Shown: positions 1 to 9,955, counted from the stretch's first letter. The stretch: 27,249 bases of DNA from Larix sibirica (GCA_004151065.3 NWUY0300005822.1:35530-62778), one strand, 5' to 3'. The notes: generated by a model not told the origin, from the sequence alone. Numbers and translations are program-made.

Positions 1-954
1 CTTATCCCCAAGGCCACACTAGTGGGTTGATTTATTTTGCCGCATTTTCCCAGGTGTGATTCCAGGCAGCAACAAGCACTTCACTTTTATGAGATAGGGA
101 TTTAGCATACATTTACACATGAAATTAGCATAAGAAACCTTTTTTCCCTCAAAAGTGATGCTTTGAAACGCTAGATAGGTAGAATTACGCACATCCTATG
201 ATGGTGAACACAAAGAGGCCTTCTTGTGTATGTAAACCAACTCACTAGTGACCAACCAAAAAATTGTCCACAACTGGTTGATCTAATGCATGTGTTGTTG
301 GGGAGATTTGAATCTTAGTGTGTGGTTTAAAATCCATTGGATTCACCATTGAACCTTAATCCTACTGATAATATAAGAAACTTTGAAATTTTAGGATAGA
401 AAATTGTTTCCATTGATGATGTTTGAAAATACTTTGAAGGACATTTAGTCCTTTTGTTATCGAGCCATTTTCATTCAGTAACATACTTGAATAACACAAC
501 TTAATTATTCTCTGTGTATAAATAATTTTGTGTAATTAGACATTTTTTGAAGTGCACAAAATTAGGCTTCTCATATATGCCATGACTAGCGAAATTCCAT
601 AATTGTCCTCATGCCATAAATTCAAAATGAGGACCTTATAAACTGACCCAGATATCATGTCCCACATTTTTGGAGCATAGATCAGGGCTTGAACGAAGTG
701 GGACATGGAAATCCATGTCCCAACAATTATTTCGTTCCGTAGCACCCGAGTGTGTGAAATTCTAGGCCTAATTATCCCAAATGGAAGAGGTGGACCGGAA
801 ATAGAAGCTTTCGGTAACATTAATCCTATCAATCATGCCCATTTACATCTATTAAAGTGTACCCATAACCATACTAGAGAACTAAAACCATTCATATTGT
901 ATTTTAACATAGACAGATACACTTCACCCTATAGTAAAGGACAAGAGAAATAAA
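1..954. other. AT-rich intergenic DNA, no supportable gene
   Basis: Two overlapping short frames on opposite strands (536-832 and 705-953) have no recognisable protein features and are probably chance. The only structured element is a 10-bp perfect inverted repeat with a two-base spacer at 700-721. Confidence 0.5.
700..721. repeat. Short perfect inverted repeat
   Basis: GGGACATGGA is followed by AA and TCCATGTCCC, a 10-bp stem with a two-base spacer. The half-site CATGTCCCAC also occurs at about 656. The role is unknown. Confidence 0.6.
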
Positions 955-1260
955 GGTGGTCTTCTACTTGAGCTAGTCACCACAATAGTGATGCCAACTA
1001 ACTTCAACCCAATCTCTAATTGAAGCTCATAATAACCAAAATCAACATTGAAAAAGGAATTCAACTATTCTAACATATTCCCAATGTCATTATGTTTCTG
1101 CGTCAATCTTTATAATTTATTTAAAATTCTTTAATCTATTTTTTCCATCTGGTTTTTTCTTTCACCTATGACAATGCGCGAGCTCTCGATCCTTTCTATT
1201 CTAGAAAATTGCTCCTTGAAGTTTTACAATTCCCTTTCCATTTGTTTAAATAGTTCTCTA
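955..1260 (-). pseudogene. Decayed minus-strand reading frame, probably transposon-derived
   Basis: One minus-strand frame from about 1260 to 955 reads like protein interrupted only by TAA/TAG stops. It contains RELFKQMEREL, NFKEQFSRIERIESS, RLTQKHNDIGNMLE and FFNVDFGYYELQLEIGLKL. It is charged and helix-prone. The stops are ones that CAA or CAG codons give by C-to-T change, a pattern expected in silenced, methylated elements. Around 1390-1500 another minus-strand frame (SVVKRKKTQVGAFKMVAKE) looks like an upstream part of the same relic in a shifted frame. The family is not recognised. Confidence 0.35.
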
Positions 1261-2202
1261 ACTTATTCATCTCTTTTGGAAGAGTGAAAACATTATTGCA
1301 TTTTCTTGAGATTTCATTCTAAGGGTCCTCAACTACTTTGAAGCTACGAGACACCTCTTGAAAACTCTCTTTCATCTATGGATAACATCTTGGTCAAAAT
1401 TATTCATGTTTGGATTCTCTTTAGCCACCATTTTAAATGCACCCACTTGAGTCTTTTTCCTTTTGACAACACTATCACTACCCTCCAGTAAAATTAACGC
1501 TTATCGTTGCTCATTACACTAACACAAAATTAGGTTGTATTTCTCCTTGTGAGAATTTATAGTACACATTCACATAGACAATGATGGAGAGAAAATAAAG
1601 AAGTATTGATTATCTACGTTGCAGTGATACATCTCTCACACACCCTAACTTTTTTCCTTTTTGCAATTTATAACATTCCTAAGTGATTAAGGTCATTTAA
1701 CCACCTAGCCCCTAGTCATGACAATTGGCCATGAAATTTAACTTTACATTGGGAAATGATCCTCTCATATGAATTGCAACATAAAATTAATGACTTCTAA
1801 CAATAAATATTATTGTTGTATTAATCCTCCAAACCCCCCACAACCACTTCTCAATGAAAAAGTTAAAAAATTTGCAACTCAAGAATGTTGAAAAGAAGAA
1901 GTACGTGACTACAAAATTCATTGATGTGAATACCACATCTTAGTCTACCACCATTCATTAATCAAGAATGTGAGTCATAATGCTCGCTACTTCTCTACAT
2001 TGGTAACTTGGTTACAGGCCTCGTCTTTAGCTTCTCTTCATCTTTGGATTTGAGTCTTAGTTGTAGCTCATCAGAATGTGTTGTCTCCCTTATTCTGAAG
2101 GCAGAATTCCACCAAACCCACCTAGAGAATCTTCCAACTTTGTTATATTTTCATCACTCTTAAGTATTCATCTTACCTTGAAGGCAATATCTAATTGGAT
2201 TC
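1261..2202. other. AT-rich intergenic DNA
   Basis: Apart from the decayed minus-strand frame near 1390-1500, I see no gene, RNA or clear element. A ccttgac word near the right end is the start of the repeat that follows. Confidence 0.4.
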
Positions 2203-3720
2203 ACCTTGACAATCTGTCAATCTAAAAATAAGTTATGACTACCTCTATGACCTTTACCTTGAGACTTACCTGAGTTGTTAATAAAAAAATGCAATTTTTA
2301 CTAGATTCAACATTATCATTAACATTACACCTTGGATTATCCTTCTACATATACTTCCCCTTGACGAACTAAACTATGTGAGTAAACTGAAAAATATTTC
2401 TTGCATGTCTTTTTTGAAGAGTGTTTAATTTTTTAGATAATGTACTTTTTTCCTTATTGGTTGTGACTAATACAAAATTTTATTGATTCATGTATCAAAA
2501 CATTTATTCCATGCTTATGTTGCCCTTCACTGCTCATAAAGATCAATATATTCCTTGTACAAAAGGGAAAAACTGATTTTGTTGTTAATAGTGGCCAGGT
2601 TTTGTGCCATATTCCAGGCCTTCAATTTGTCTATTGATTTTCATTTTTTTGACTTATGATATTTAAATATGACATAATGCATGCATTGCAATCTACAACA
2701 GATTCAAATATAGGCATTTACCTTTCAGGTTTCTTTACCTTGACAACCTGTCAAGCTAAGAATACCAACTTTTGTACCCTTTTCCTAGAGACTTACTAGA
2801 GTTTCTAATCACAACAAGTTGTCTTTATTAGTTCAACATCATCTATAACATTCCATCTCTTAATGTCCTTTGTCTTACTTCGCTTACATAAAACATACTA
2901 CAAGGGGACACTAAAAAATGTTTCTTATATATCTATTATAGGAAGAATGTGTTTAATATGTGGGTTAAATACTTTGTTTTACAATAGTAATTCTTATCAA
3001 TAAAGCATTCAAATATTTTTATGTTTACATGTTAAAATTTCTATTGCCCTGCTCAGGAAGATTGACCTTTCCTTGTACAAAAGAAAAAACATAGTCCAAG
3101 AGTATATCCTTTTTAATTGTTCATTTCTTAGAAAAATTACAATGGCTAGGTTCTGTGCCCAATTTTAGGTATTCAATTTGACTACAATTGTTCATGTTCT
3201 ATACATTATGTAAATATGACATGGTGTGAAGTCTAAAATGTGCACTTTCTTGCTCCACGGCAAATTCAAATCAGGGAATCTATCTTTCACACTTCTTTTT
3301 GTTTATGTTCACTAGACTACCAAAATGTGTGAGTAATTTCTAAGTTTGGTTCTCTTATTCTGTTGGAATATGTGAAATAACCCTCACTTAAAAAGATTGA
3401 AAATTCCCTGTAAAAAACAAGGTCCAAGAGTATATACTTTTTAATTATTCACTGCTAGAAAAACAACTGTGGCCAAATTTTGTGCCCAACTCTAGGTCTT
3501 CAATTTGTCTATTGCCATTCACATTATGTTCCTTGTATGTAAATATGATATGGTCTAGTTTTCAATCTGCACTTTGTTGCTCTACAACAGATTCAAATTT
3601 GGGAATCTGTCTTTTATGCTTTTTTTGTTTATGTGGCCGGTGCTACGAAAATGTGTGAACAAATTCTAATTTTTGTTCCCTTATTTTGCTCAAATCCATG
3701 GAATAATAACTTGCATTATT
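2203..3720. repeat. Degenerate tandem repeat, three to four diverged units
   Basis: Unit 1 starts at 2203 (accttgacaa.ctgtcaa) and unit 2 at 2737, an offset of 534. They share the ordered words gagacttac, ttcaacat, aaaaatttctt-like and aagagtgt/gaatgtg. Shorter units follow at about 3302 and 3628. They share gtccaagagtatat (3092 and 3422, offset 330), a tgtgccca...ctaggt..tcaatttg block (2605, 3155, 3480) and agattcaaat (2700, 3590). Units have diverged strongly and carry internal deletions. No coding frame runs through them. Confidence 0.6.
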
Positions 3721-3879
3721 TTTTGTGTTGCCAAGCATTTTCTCTGGGCATACTTATTTGAACAAAATGTACTCCTAAAGGGATTATTTTCTCTAAACAA
3801 TTGCAATGATTTATGTGAAAGTAACTTCATGTTTCAGGGCATTTCTCTTCATGTGAGAGAATTTATGTTTGGAAATTAT

Positions 3880-4364
3880 TTCACGTGACCATCCTTAGTG
3901 TTGTTCTTATATTCCCCCGGATGCAGGTGATCGCCTCGATCCCAAGGAGTATGGCAGCCGGTACGAGAAACCACCACCTCACACCACATGGCACCTTCTC
4001 AACCACCCCACCATGCAACTTAATGCCCTCCCTATTCGATGCTCACGACCTTTACGAGGTTGATAAATTCTGAGTGGTTTGCAGAGATGGCTTTGGTACT
4101 ATGGCAATCATTCCATTCCCGTGCAAAATTATGGTTGTTTGGAATGACATTTCGAGGTTATTTGATAGGGTTTGTTATCAAGCCCTAAGGTAGTGTAGTG
4201 AGAAGGTTCTATCAGTTAGAGATTCTCCATTGCACCAGGTCGGCCGCTCGTTCTCTACATGCCTTAACCTCCTCGTCTCAGATATTTGGTCCTTTATTGC
4301 TCATTTCGTGCTTGGTTTAATCCCATCTCCTTCGTGGCTCTAGAATTCACATTGCACAACCTTT
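3880..4364 (+). other. GC-richer stretch 5' of the unrecognised ORFs
   Basis: The composition changes sharply at about 3890. An acceptor-like TGCAG at 3924-3928 is followed by a frame open to about 4060 that includes EKPPPHTTWHLLN. A second frame (from 3885) is also open to 4073. Neither matches a family I know. From 4075 to 4364 there is no convincing frame. The stretch seems to belong to the same inserted block as the two ORFs that follow. Confidence 0.25.
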
Positions 4365-4817
4365 GTGCTCCACCACTTAACAACTAGCATGTCTCGTCGA
4401 CTTAAAGCCACTTCTCATCGGGAAGGTATAGGTCGAGGGCACTCAGGTAATCGTGGATGCAGGGGTTCCATTGAATTTGGTGATGACAACATCGTCCCAG
4501 TGCATCTGAGAGCCATGATAGATGATTGGGAGGAGGAATTCATAATTCAACAGATGATAAGCCAATGGGAAAGGGTTAGGCACAAACACTATTGGTTAGT
4601 GAAAAATTCATTCGCTCAGATTCACATGCACTTGCAAGACCTCATTCAAGGGAATAACCCCTCCCCTTCTCATTCCCCTGCTCTTCTTCCTCATATGGAC
4701 TCCTCTCTAGCTGAATCCCAAGTATCCAAACTAGCAGAGCACCATCGCATTCAACAAGCCGAGGGACCTTCGCATGACCTTCGCAACCAACTGATAAAAC
4801 AAATGTTTCCCCGATGA
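4365..4817 (+). CDS. Unrecognised basic ORF, 150 codons (142 from the second ATG)
   Basis: An open frame in a block with clearly higher GC than its surroundings. The second ATG at 4389 gives a more plausible start (MSRRLKATSHREG). The N-terminus is Arg/Gly-rich (RGHSGNRGCRG). A mixed acidic and helical stretch follows (LRAMIDDWEEEFIIQQMI, about residues 48-65), then a Ser/Pro-rich linker (NPSPSHSPALLP). It ends in MFPR with a TGA that overlaps the ATG of the next ORF as ATGA. There is no zinc knuckle, protease or membrane segment, and I recognise no family. It may be a gag-like or first ORF of a retroelement, or a captured gene fragment. It is not clearly linked to the receptor kinases. Confidence 0.35.
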   Translation: MLHHLTTSMSRRLKATSHREGIGRGHSGNRGCRGSIEFGDDNIVPVHLRAMIDDWEEEFIIQQMISQWERVRHKHYWLVKNSFAQIHMHLQDLIQGNNPSPSHSPALLPHMDSSLAESQVSKLAEHHRIQQAEGPSHDLRNQLIKQMFPR

Positions 4818-4996
4818 GTGATCATAAGCGTAAGAAGGTGGAAATAAAAAGTGTGGTGATTCCCTCCAGTCAGAAGAAAACTGAACCGCTTCCAATGAAG
4901 AGGCCCACGGATAGCTCTTCTAGCTCAGGGGATTATCGTTATCCCATTTTGGAAGAGAATTCGGAGGAAGCAGGAGTCGCAAGCAACCTCAAGTAA
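4814..4996 (+). CDS. Unrecognised Lys/Ser-rich ORF, 60 codons, overlapping the preceding ORF
   Basis: Starts in the ATGA overlap with the preceding ORF, in a different frame. Its frame is already open from 4778, so the pair could also be one gene with a frameshift between 4778 and 4816. The product is basic at first (SDHKRKKVEIK), then Ser-rich (DSSSSSGDY), with an acidic end (EENSEEAG). This resembles a disordered, nuclear-type tail, but I recognise no family. GC stays elevated to about 5000 and then falls. Confidence 0.3.
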   Translation: MSDHKRKKVEIKSVVIPSSQKKTEPLPMKRPTDSSSSSGDYRYPILEENSEEAGVASNLK

Positions 4997-5036
4997 TTCT
5001 ATGGTTTTCTCTTTTTTCTTTTGCTAGTAGTCTAGA

Positions 5037-5441
5037 ATGGGTAATGTGAGTTGGGATCAGGACACTTATATTAATTACTTTGTGTTTAGTTTAACTGTTC
5101 ACATCGGCTTCCATATGAGGAAATTTTTCTGTATAATGCACTTATATGTTGAACTTCTCTGCAACTTTCTTTTATTTTTGTTATGTGCAACACTTTCTTC
5201 ATATGCTGGCTCTGATACTTTCATGTATAGGCAGATTATTAAAGGTTTTAGTCTGTTTATTTGGTCCGATGAGAAGCCATGGTTGGCTCTAACACCTCAA
5301 GGCTCTCTTGTGCATTGGTTTGCAATTATCACATTTTGTAATGGCACACAATTTGCTTTGTATGTATTTATTTGCTATTTGATAACACTAGAAATTATTA
5401 GGTGTTGTACAACAACTTATCTTTCTTCCCTAACTTCTTAA
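5037..5441 (+). other. AT-rich stretch with a hydrophobic open frame, probably non-coding
   Basis: A 134-codon frame is open here, but its product is a run of Phe, Leu, Ile and Tyr with no family resemblance, as expected from T-rich DNA. It ends exactly at the tRNA-like sequence. I do not accept it as a gene. Confidence 0.4.
5206..5218 (-). other. Primer-binding-site-like match to initiator tRNA-Met
   Basis: Plus strand CTGGCTCTGATAC equals 13 consecutive bases near the 3' end of plant initiator tRNA-Met. On the minus strand it reads GTATCAGAGCCAG, as in the primer-binding site of plant LTR retrotransposons. The last two expected bases (the CA end of the tRNA, TG in the element) do not match. 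No clear LTR end is seen next to it, so it may be a relic or chance. Confidence 0.3.
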
Positions 5442-5521
5442 AGGGTGCTAGCTCAATGGTAGAGCATCTGCATTATAAAGCAGAATGTTGGTGGTTCGTG
5501 GTTCGATCCTGTCGTGCCCTA
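5442..5521 (+). tRNA. tRNA-like sequence, probably defective, isotype uncertain
   Basis: The sequence folds as a tRNA: a 7-bp acceptor stem (AGGGTGC with GTGCCCT, two wobble pairs) and discriminator A. The D arm is GCTC/GAGC, the anticodon stem TCTGC/GCAGA, and the T loop TTCGATC. A-box (TAGCTCAATGG) and B-box (GGTTCGATCC) promoter elements are intact. Two defects are visible. The anticodon loop has eight bases (ATTATAAA) instead of seven. Seven bases (GTGGTTC) are tandemly duplicated at the T arm, making it about 79 nt; with one unit removed the T stem closes, mainly by wobble pairs. Removing one loop A would give anticodon TAT (Ile), but that is a guess. It could be a pseudo-tRNA, an organelle-derived insertion or the head of a SINE. 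Confidence 0.5.
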
Positions 5522-5546
5522 TCATAAATAAATACAATATAAGATA

Positions 5547-5610
5547 TTACAGTTTATTATAAGCTTTAAATAAATCAAATATATGATTTTACAGTTTATT
5601 ATAAGCTTTA
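5547..5610. repeat. Direct repeat, 42-bp period
   Basis: The 22-base word starting TTACAGTTTATTATAAGC occurs at 5547 and 5589 without change, immediately 3' of the tRNA-like sequence. Confidence 0.7.
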
Positions 5611-5657
5611 GTTGATTTTTATCAAATGATTAAAAGTTTTTTATACATTGTTTTATA

Positions 5658-5895
5658 TTGTCTCTAAAGAGACAAAAGTAATATCCTTTGCAGAGACAAT
5701 ATTTAAGACAATACACAACTTTAAGTTTAATTTGTCCCAATTTGAGATAATATGTTTGTTTATAAAGACAATATGGTTTACCATTGATAGTTAAAGACAA
5801 TATTTAAACAAATACACAATTTGATAGTTAAAGACATATTTAAAATAATACACAATTTTGTTTTGTGTTAAGTTGAGAAATATTGTCTAAACATT
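5658..5895. repeat. Palindrome and AGACAATA-type repeats
   Basis: TTGTCTCT-AA-AGAGACAA (5658-5675) is a perfect 8-bp inverted repeat. Up to 5895 the stretch then holds repeated agacaata..taa and atacacaa.tt words in direct orientation, and it ends in the inverted word tattgtct. This may be a small decayed MITE. No target-site duplication is visible. Confidence 0.4.
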
Positions 5896-6000
5896 GTCGA
5901 GGTTCAGATTTAGTGCCCAAAACGTATCCCAGCCCTCCTTCGCTAGGTTCCAAATCTTGGGATCGTATTTTACATGCATGCAGGTTCATCAAACCCGAAA

Positions 6001-6062
6001 TGGATTTGTGGCAAATCCAAGCAAGAAAAGCTGGATTTATGGCAAATCCAAGCTAGACAAGC
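6001..6062. repeat. Tandem duplication, 31-bp unit
   Basis: Two adjacent 31-base copies start tggattt.tggcaaatccaa and differ at only three positions (6001-6031 and 6032-6062). Confidence 0.8.
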
Positions 6063-6591
6063 TTAAGTCGTGTGGAAGGGCCGTGACCAAGTCCATAGCA
6101 ATGAATCAAAGTCCCAAGACAAGCTAAACACCGCGTATGGATTCCCAATCCAAACCACAGCACGCAATAGCATAGCCATCGCCCTAGCCTGAGCTTTACG
6201 GAGGCGCTGCGACCAGGTTTTAAGAGAGGCTAGGCCATCTGCATCAAATAGCACGACCTTCCTATAAGAATAGTACCACCCAAATCAGAGAACGTGCAGT
6301 TGGTCCAAGAAGGCTACAGATCGAACCACAGCTGTCATTGTCTTGAAATATCCAACCGCAAATCACATTCCCTACTCTTCATGACATCGGGTAAAGGTGT
6401 AGCCACCTCCCTTCAGCACAAACCTTAGCAAGAAAAACTCCACCCGAGTTGTATGCCATGCAAATTATATGCAGATGGCAGTGGCAGTGGCAGTAATTAC
6501 ATCTGCGAGTCTTATACCACCATAAATACATTTCTATATGACAATTTTGATCTGCCATTTAATTTAAGGCGAGAAAATGATGCATTAACCA
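6063..6591. other. Intergenic DNA, no supportable gene
   Basis: GC is somewhat higher to about 6450. Open frames on both strands are short and show no family resemblance. A (ggcagt)3 run lies at about 6477-6495. Confidence 0.4.
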
Positions 6592-6673
6592 TGAGCCGTT
6601 TTTTAGAAGGCTCAATAATTTATGGCTCAATTTTGATCATTGAGCCGTTTTTGAGAAGGCTCAATAATTTATG
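6592..6673. repeat. Pair of direct repeats, each forming a hairpin
   Basis: Two 33-base copies (6592-6624 and 6641-6673, period 49) each contain TGAGCC and its inverse GGCTCA about 12 bases apart. A further GGCTCA lies between them, so alternative stems are possible. Confidence 0.65.
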
Positions 6674-7343
6674 AAGGCACCTTATACATTTAACATCGTT
6701 ATACCTGAGTCTTGGCTTAATGCCAGTGACCGTTGTGCAAAATCAAGACTCCAAGCAACTAAAACTACCGGAAAGTGCTACAGCATGGGGTAGAAAAAGT
6801 TCAATTTTATTGACCAAATAAATGATATATTGAATTGAAACTAGCGAAACATCCCAGCAAATGACATATATGTATCACATAGTCTCTCCTTCCATGTTTC
6901 GACAGGTATTTGTTACACAGCCTTTTCAAATGTTCTCGATAAAAACTAAGCCAAGCAAGGCTAACTACCAAAATTCTATTTGAAAATTAGAAGCGAAAGC
7001 GACTTTAAACATATGATCGCTTAAAGAGATGTTACAAAGAATCATAATAACTTAGATTTCTCCATAACATGATTTAGAATTTATCAAATTCCTTTGAAAC
7101 AGGTATGATAACATGCAATAAAAATATACATAGAGAAAAGTTCCATGTCTGGAAAATAAAAATCATAAAGATTACTCAGTTTCAGCTCGATTGTAAGATA
7201 CACACCCATGACAATTATTTTGTACAGATTACCACCGAATACGTTAACCACGGAACACATCGCCATATTATATCTACCACGACATCTAGATTTGAGTTGT
7301 CGGCTGCCACCCTCCATTTAATCCATATCCACAAGGTGTGAAC
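6674..7343. other. DNA 3' of gene A, no separate gene seen
   Basis: This would hold the 3' untranslated region and terminator of gene A on the minus strand. Two overlapping antisense frames at 7084-7341 look like chance. No clear polyadenylation signal can be assigned. Confidence 0.4.
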
Positions 7344-9876
7344 TTATCTTCCTACTTTTGAAAGGTTGGAGCTATTATCGCCCCACTCCATCACTTTGGG
7401 TTCACTATACTCCAATGATGAATACACTGGGGCGGCCAACCTATCATGACTTTCTATACAAATCTCCTCTGAAATTGAAATAGAAGCAATATCCTCATGT
7501 TTAACAGCCTCTTTGAGCTCTGCCACTACCTCACTCACGCTCGGCCTAGAAGACGGTAAAGCCTGAACACATCTCATCGCAACTTTGGCCACACCAGTTA
7601 TGGATTTCATGTCGTAAATTCCGCCCAACTTCTTGTCAATGATTTCTATTATTTTTCCAGCATTTTCATTCATGTCAGTTAGATACGGTGTCACCTGCAA
7701 ATATGTCAATAATTAGTTTGAGCCGTCGAAAAGAAGATGCACCACTAAACATTAACATTTTGGATGATTGATGCAGGTAGGATTCCTTACCCATCGAACC
7801 ATGTTTAGTTCCTCTTCAGGTAGTTTTAGATTTATAGGTGTTCTACCGCATATGATCTCCAGCAAAACCACTCCAAAACTATACACATCACTCTTCTCTG
7901 TCAACATTTGAGTGTTGTAATACCTGTAAAGCATTGCCTCATAAGCTTAGCTAATCAAGTACGTGGAAATAAAAAATGAAAGTGGCTATACTAATTCGTT
8001 TGACATAAAGAATATTAGAGGTCATTTAATATGTGAATACTCTGGATCAGGTATCCGCGTTCCTTTCACCGCAGTGGTAACATGAGTAGCCTCTCCATCA
8101 ATTGTCATCCTTGAAAGACCGAAATCGCCAGTTTTCCATTCATATTGCTGTCTAAAAGTATGTTGGTGTCTTGATGTCCCTGTGAATTATCTTTGGGGTG
8201 AACCCACGTGCAGGTATTCCAGTCCTTCAAATACAAATGCAGCTAAATCACATGAGTTATATGGTACCATGATTTGTCCTTTCTAAGATAGATTACGAAA
8301 TCAACTGTGATTTTCCTATAATGGATACTTAAATAACCAGCGTTTAGATATTAACAAAAATAACTGCTGTACACCAAAGTAATTTATAGGATGAGTTACC
8401 CTGTGCTGCGTCTAAAGCTATTTTGAGCCTTCTTTTCCAGTTTAGACCGGAATGTTCTGCGCTAGGTCCTGGCAAAAAACATAAGAACAAATGCGTGTTG
8501 GCACCTTGGCTATTAACTCTAACAAAAATATCTCTAGGCAATAAATTTACCATAAAGGTGGTCCCTTAGGACCCTCCTGACATGTGCTCGTAGATAAGCA
8601 TAACTTCTCCTGGTTTCGTTACAGTAGCCCAGCAAAGATACCAAATTCCTATGATTGATTCTGAAAGAAGATCAACCTGTTCATTCATGTCAAACAAAAA
8701 TTGTCTGTGGTTACATATTCTTAAAATGGATCCAAAATGATCCGTATTACATGTTTATATGTGAGAATTACCTCATTCGAAGAACTCTTGAATTCCTTGG
8801 TGGGAGAACAATGAGAGCACTTTGACGGCTATATGCTTTCCTTCGGGCATATACCAAAGAACACCGATCCAAATCCCCCTCGTCCAATCTCCTGACTAAA
8901 GGTTTGTGTCGCAACTACCATTTCATCTAGAGTGAAGGCACGGGAGTTTGTCGGATTTGGCATCCATAATCATTGAGTATTCTGCAATCCAATAAAATCA
9001 TTGGTGGTAAAGTTAGTAATAGTAAAGTTATATTTAGGCATCATAATATAATATTGAACTGATATTGACGATGGTATTTCGTGACCCTGATACAGAAAGG
9101 TCTGGGCAACCCACTCCTTTTGGTGGCGAACCCCTCCTCTTTCCTCCTCGACTTTTTGCGATACACAACATACCCATTATTAACGCGAAAGCGATGATTA
9201 GAATTCCGCCGAGCGTTATTGCAAGTACAACCTTCAATTTATTATTGTTTGAAATCTGTGGAGTACATTCCCTAAAATCCATACGTAGGTGGGGGTTTCC
9301 CGAGTAACTGCAATACCCAAAGAAAGAGATTTTCCATAAACGTGATGCAGTAAGATTAACTGGAACTTGAACTCGATTCATAATTATCTCGTCACATTTC
9401 TATTCAAAAATATGAAAAAACCTAAACCTCAAAATCTCAGTGGGACTTGAGTATTTAAATAGCATATGATTACTTGAATTTCAACGAACAATTGTGTAGA
9501 ATTTGCGCAGGAATGACACCGCTAAAATTATTGTTCTCTATATTCCTGTGACAATAAATTCAGAAAACATTGTGTATTAAATTTATTAATTAATTTCATT
9601 TAACTTTGAACATGAATAGAAAAAGAAAATGAAAAGCGAGGAAGACGTACAACTCTTTAAGGTTTTTCAGTTCAGATAGCCACTCTGGAACAGTACCGTT
9701 AAGGTTGTTGTTTTCTAAATATCTGCAGAAAAGCCAAAAGTTATTTTGGTTGTGAAAATGCATGGGATCAAGACAGAAAAGAAAACTTTATGTTGAAAGA
9801 TACTTACAATCTCTCCAACATGGTTAAATTGGAGAAATTTGGCAATGATCCGATCAAATGATTTTTGTCAAGTGAC
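7344..9876 (-). pseudogene. Malectin/LRR receptor kinase paralogue (gene A), 5' truncated and frameshifted
   Basis: Tandem paralogue of gene B on the same strand, by eye roughly 88% identical in the exons, with alignable introns. Recognisable exon equivalents: LRRs 9876-9808, 9722-9651, 9545-9474; transmembrane 9307-9086; kinase 8981-8772, 8676-8551, 8468-8400, 8224-8041, 7923-7791; last exon 7694-7344, ending SNLSKVGR and TAA at 7344-7346. The LRR exons, 8468-8400 and the last two exons are open. The exon at 8224-8041 is six bases shorter than its partner through several separate small deletions. It retains the HRDIK stretch but loses frame before DFG. Exons 8981-8772, 8676-8551 and 9307-9086 also carry one-base indels. 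No signal peptide, malectin or first LRR exon is present before the N at 9956. It cannot make a working kinase as written. Whether the truncation is biological or an assembly gap is open. Confidence 0.85.
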
Positions 9877-9955
9877 CTGCTAATTTCAACAACACGGATG
9901 GATCAAACTACAAACTATGTTCTCTTCATAAACCGCACCATTAAATTCTATAGTT

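Noticed and set aside
536-953. Two overlapping short ORFs on opposite strands
   Set aside because: No protein features; they share the same DNA in antisense, and a perfect inverted repeat inflates the open length.
5037-5441. 134-codon hydrophobic ORF on the plus strand
   Set aside because: The product is Phe/Leu/Ile/Tyr-rich as expected of T-rich DNA, with no topology or family match, and it overlaps the primer-site-like word and abuts the tRNA-like sequence.
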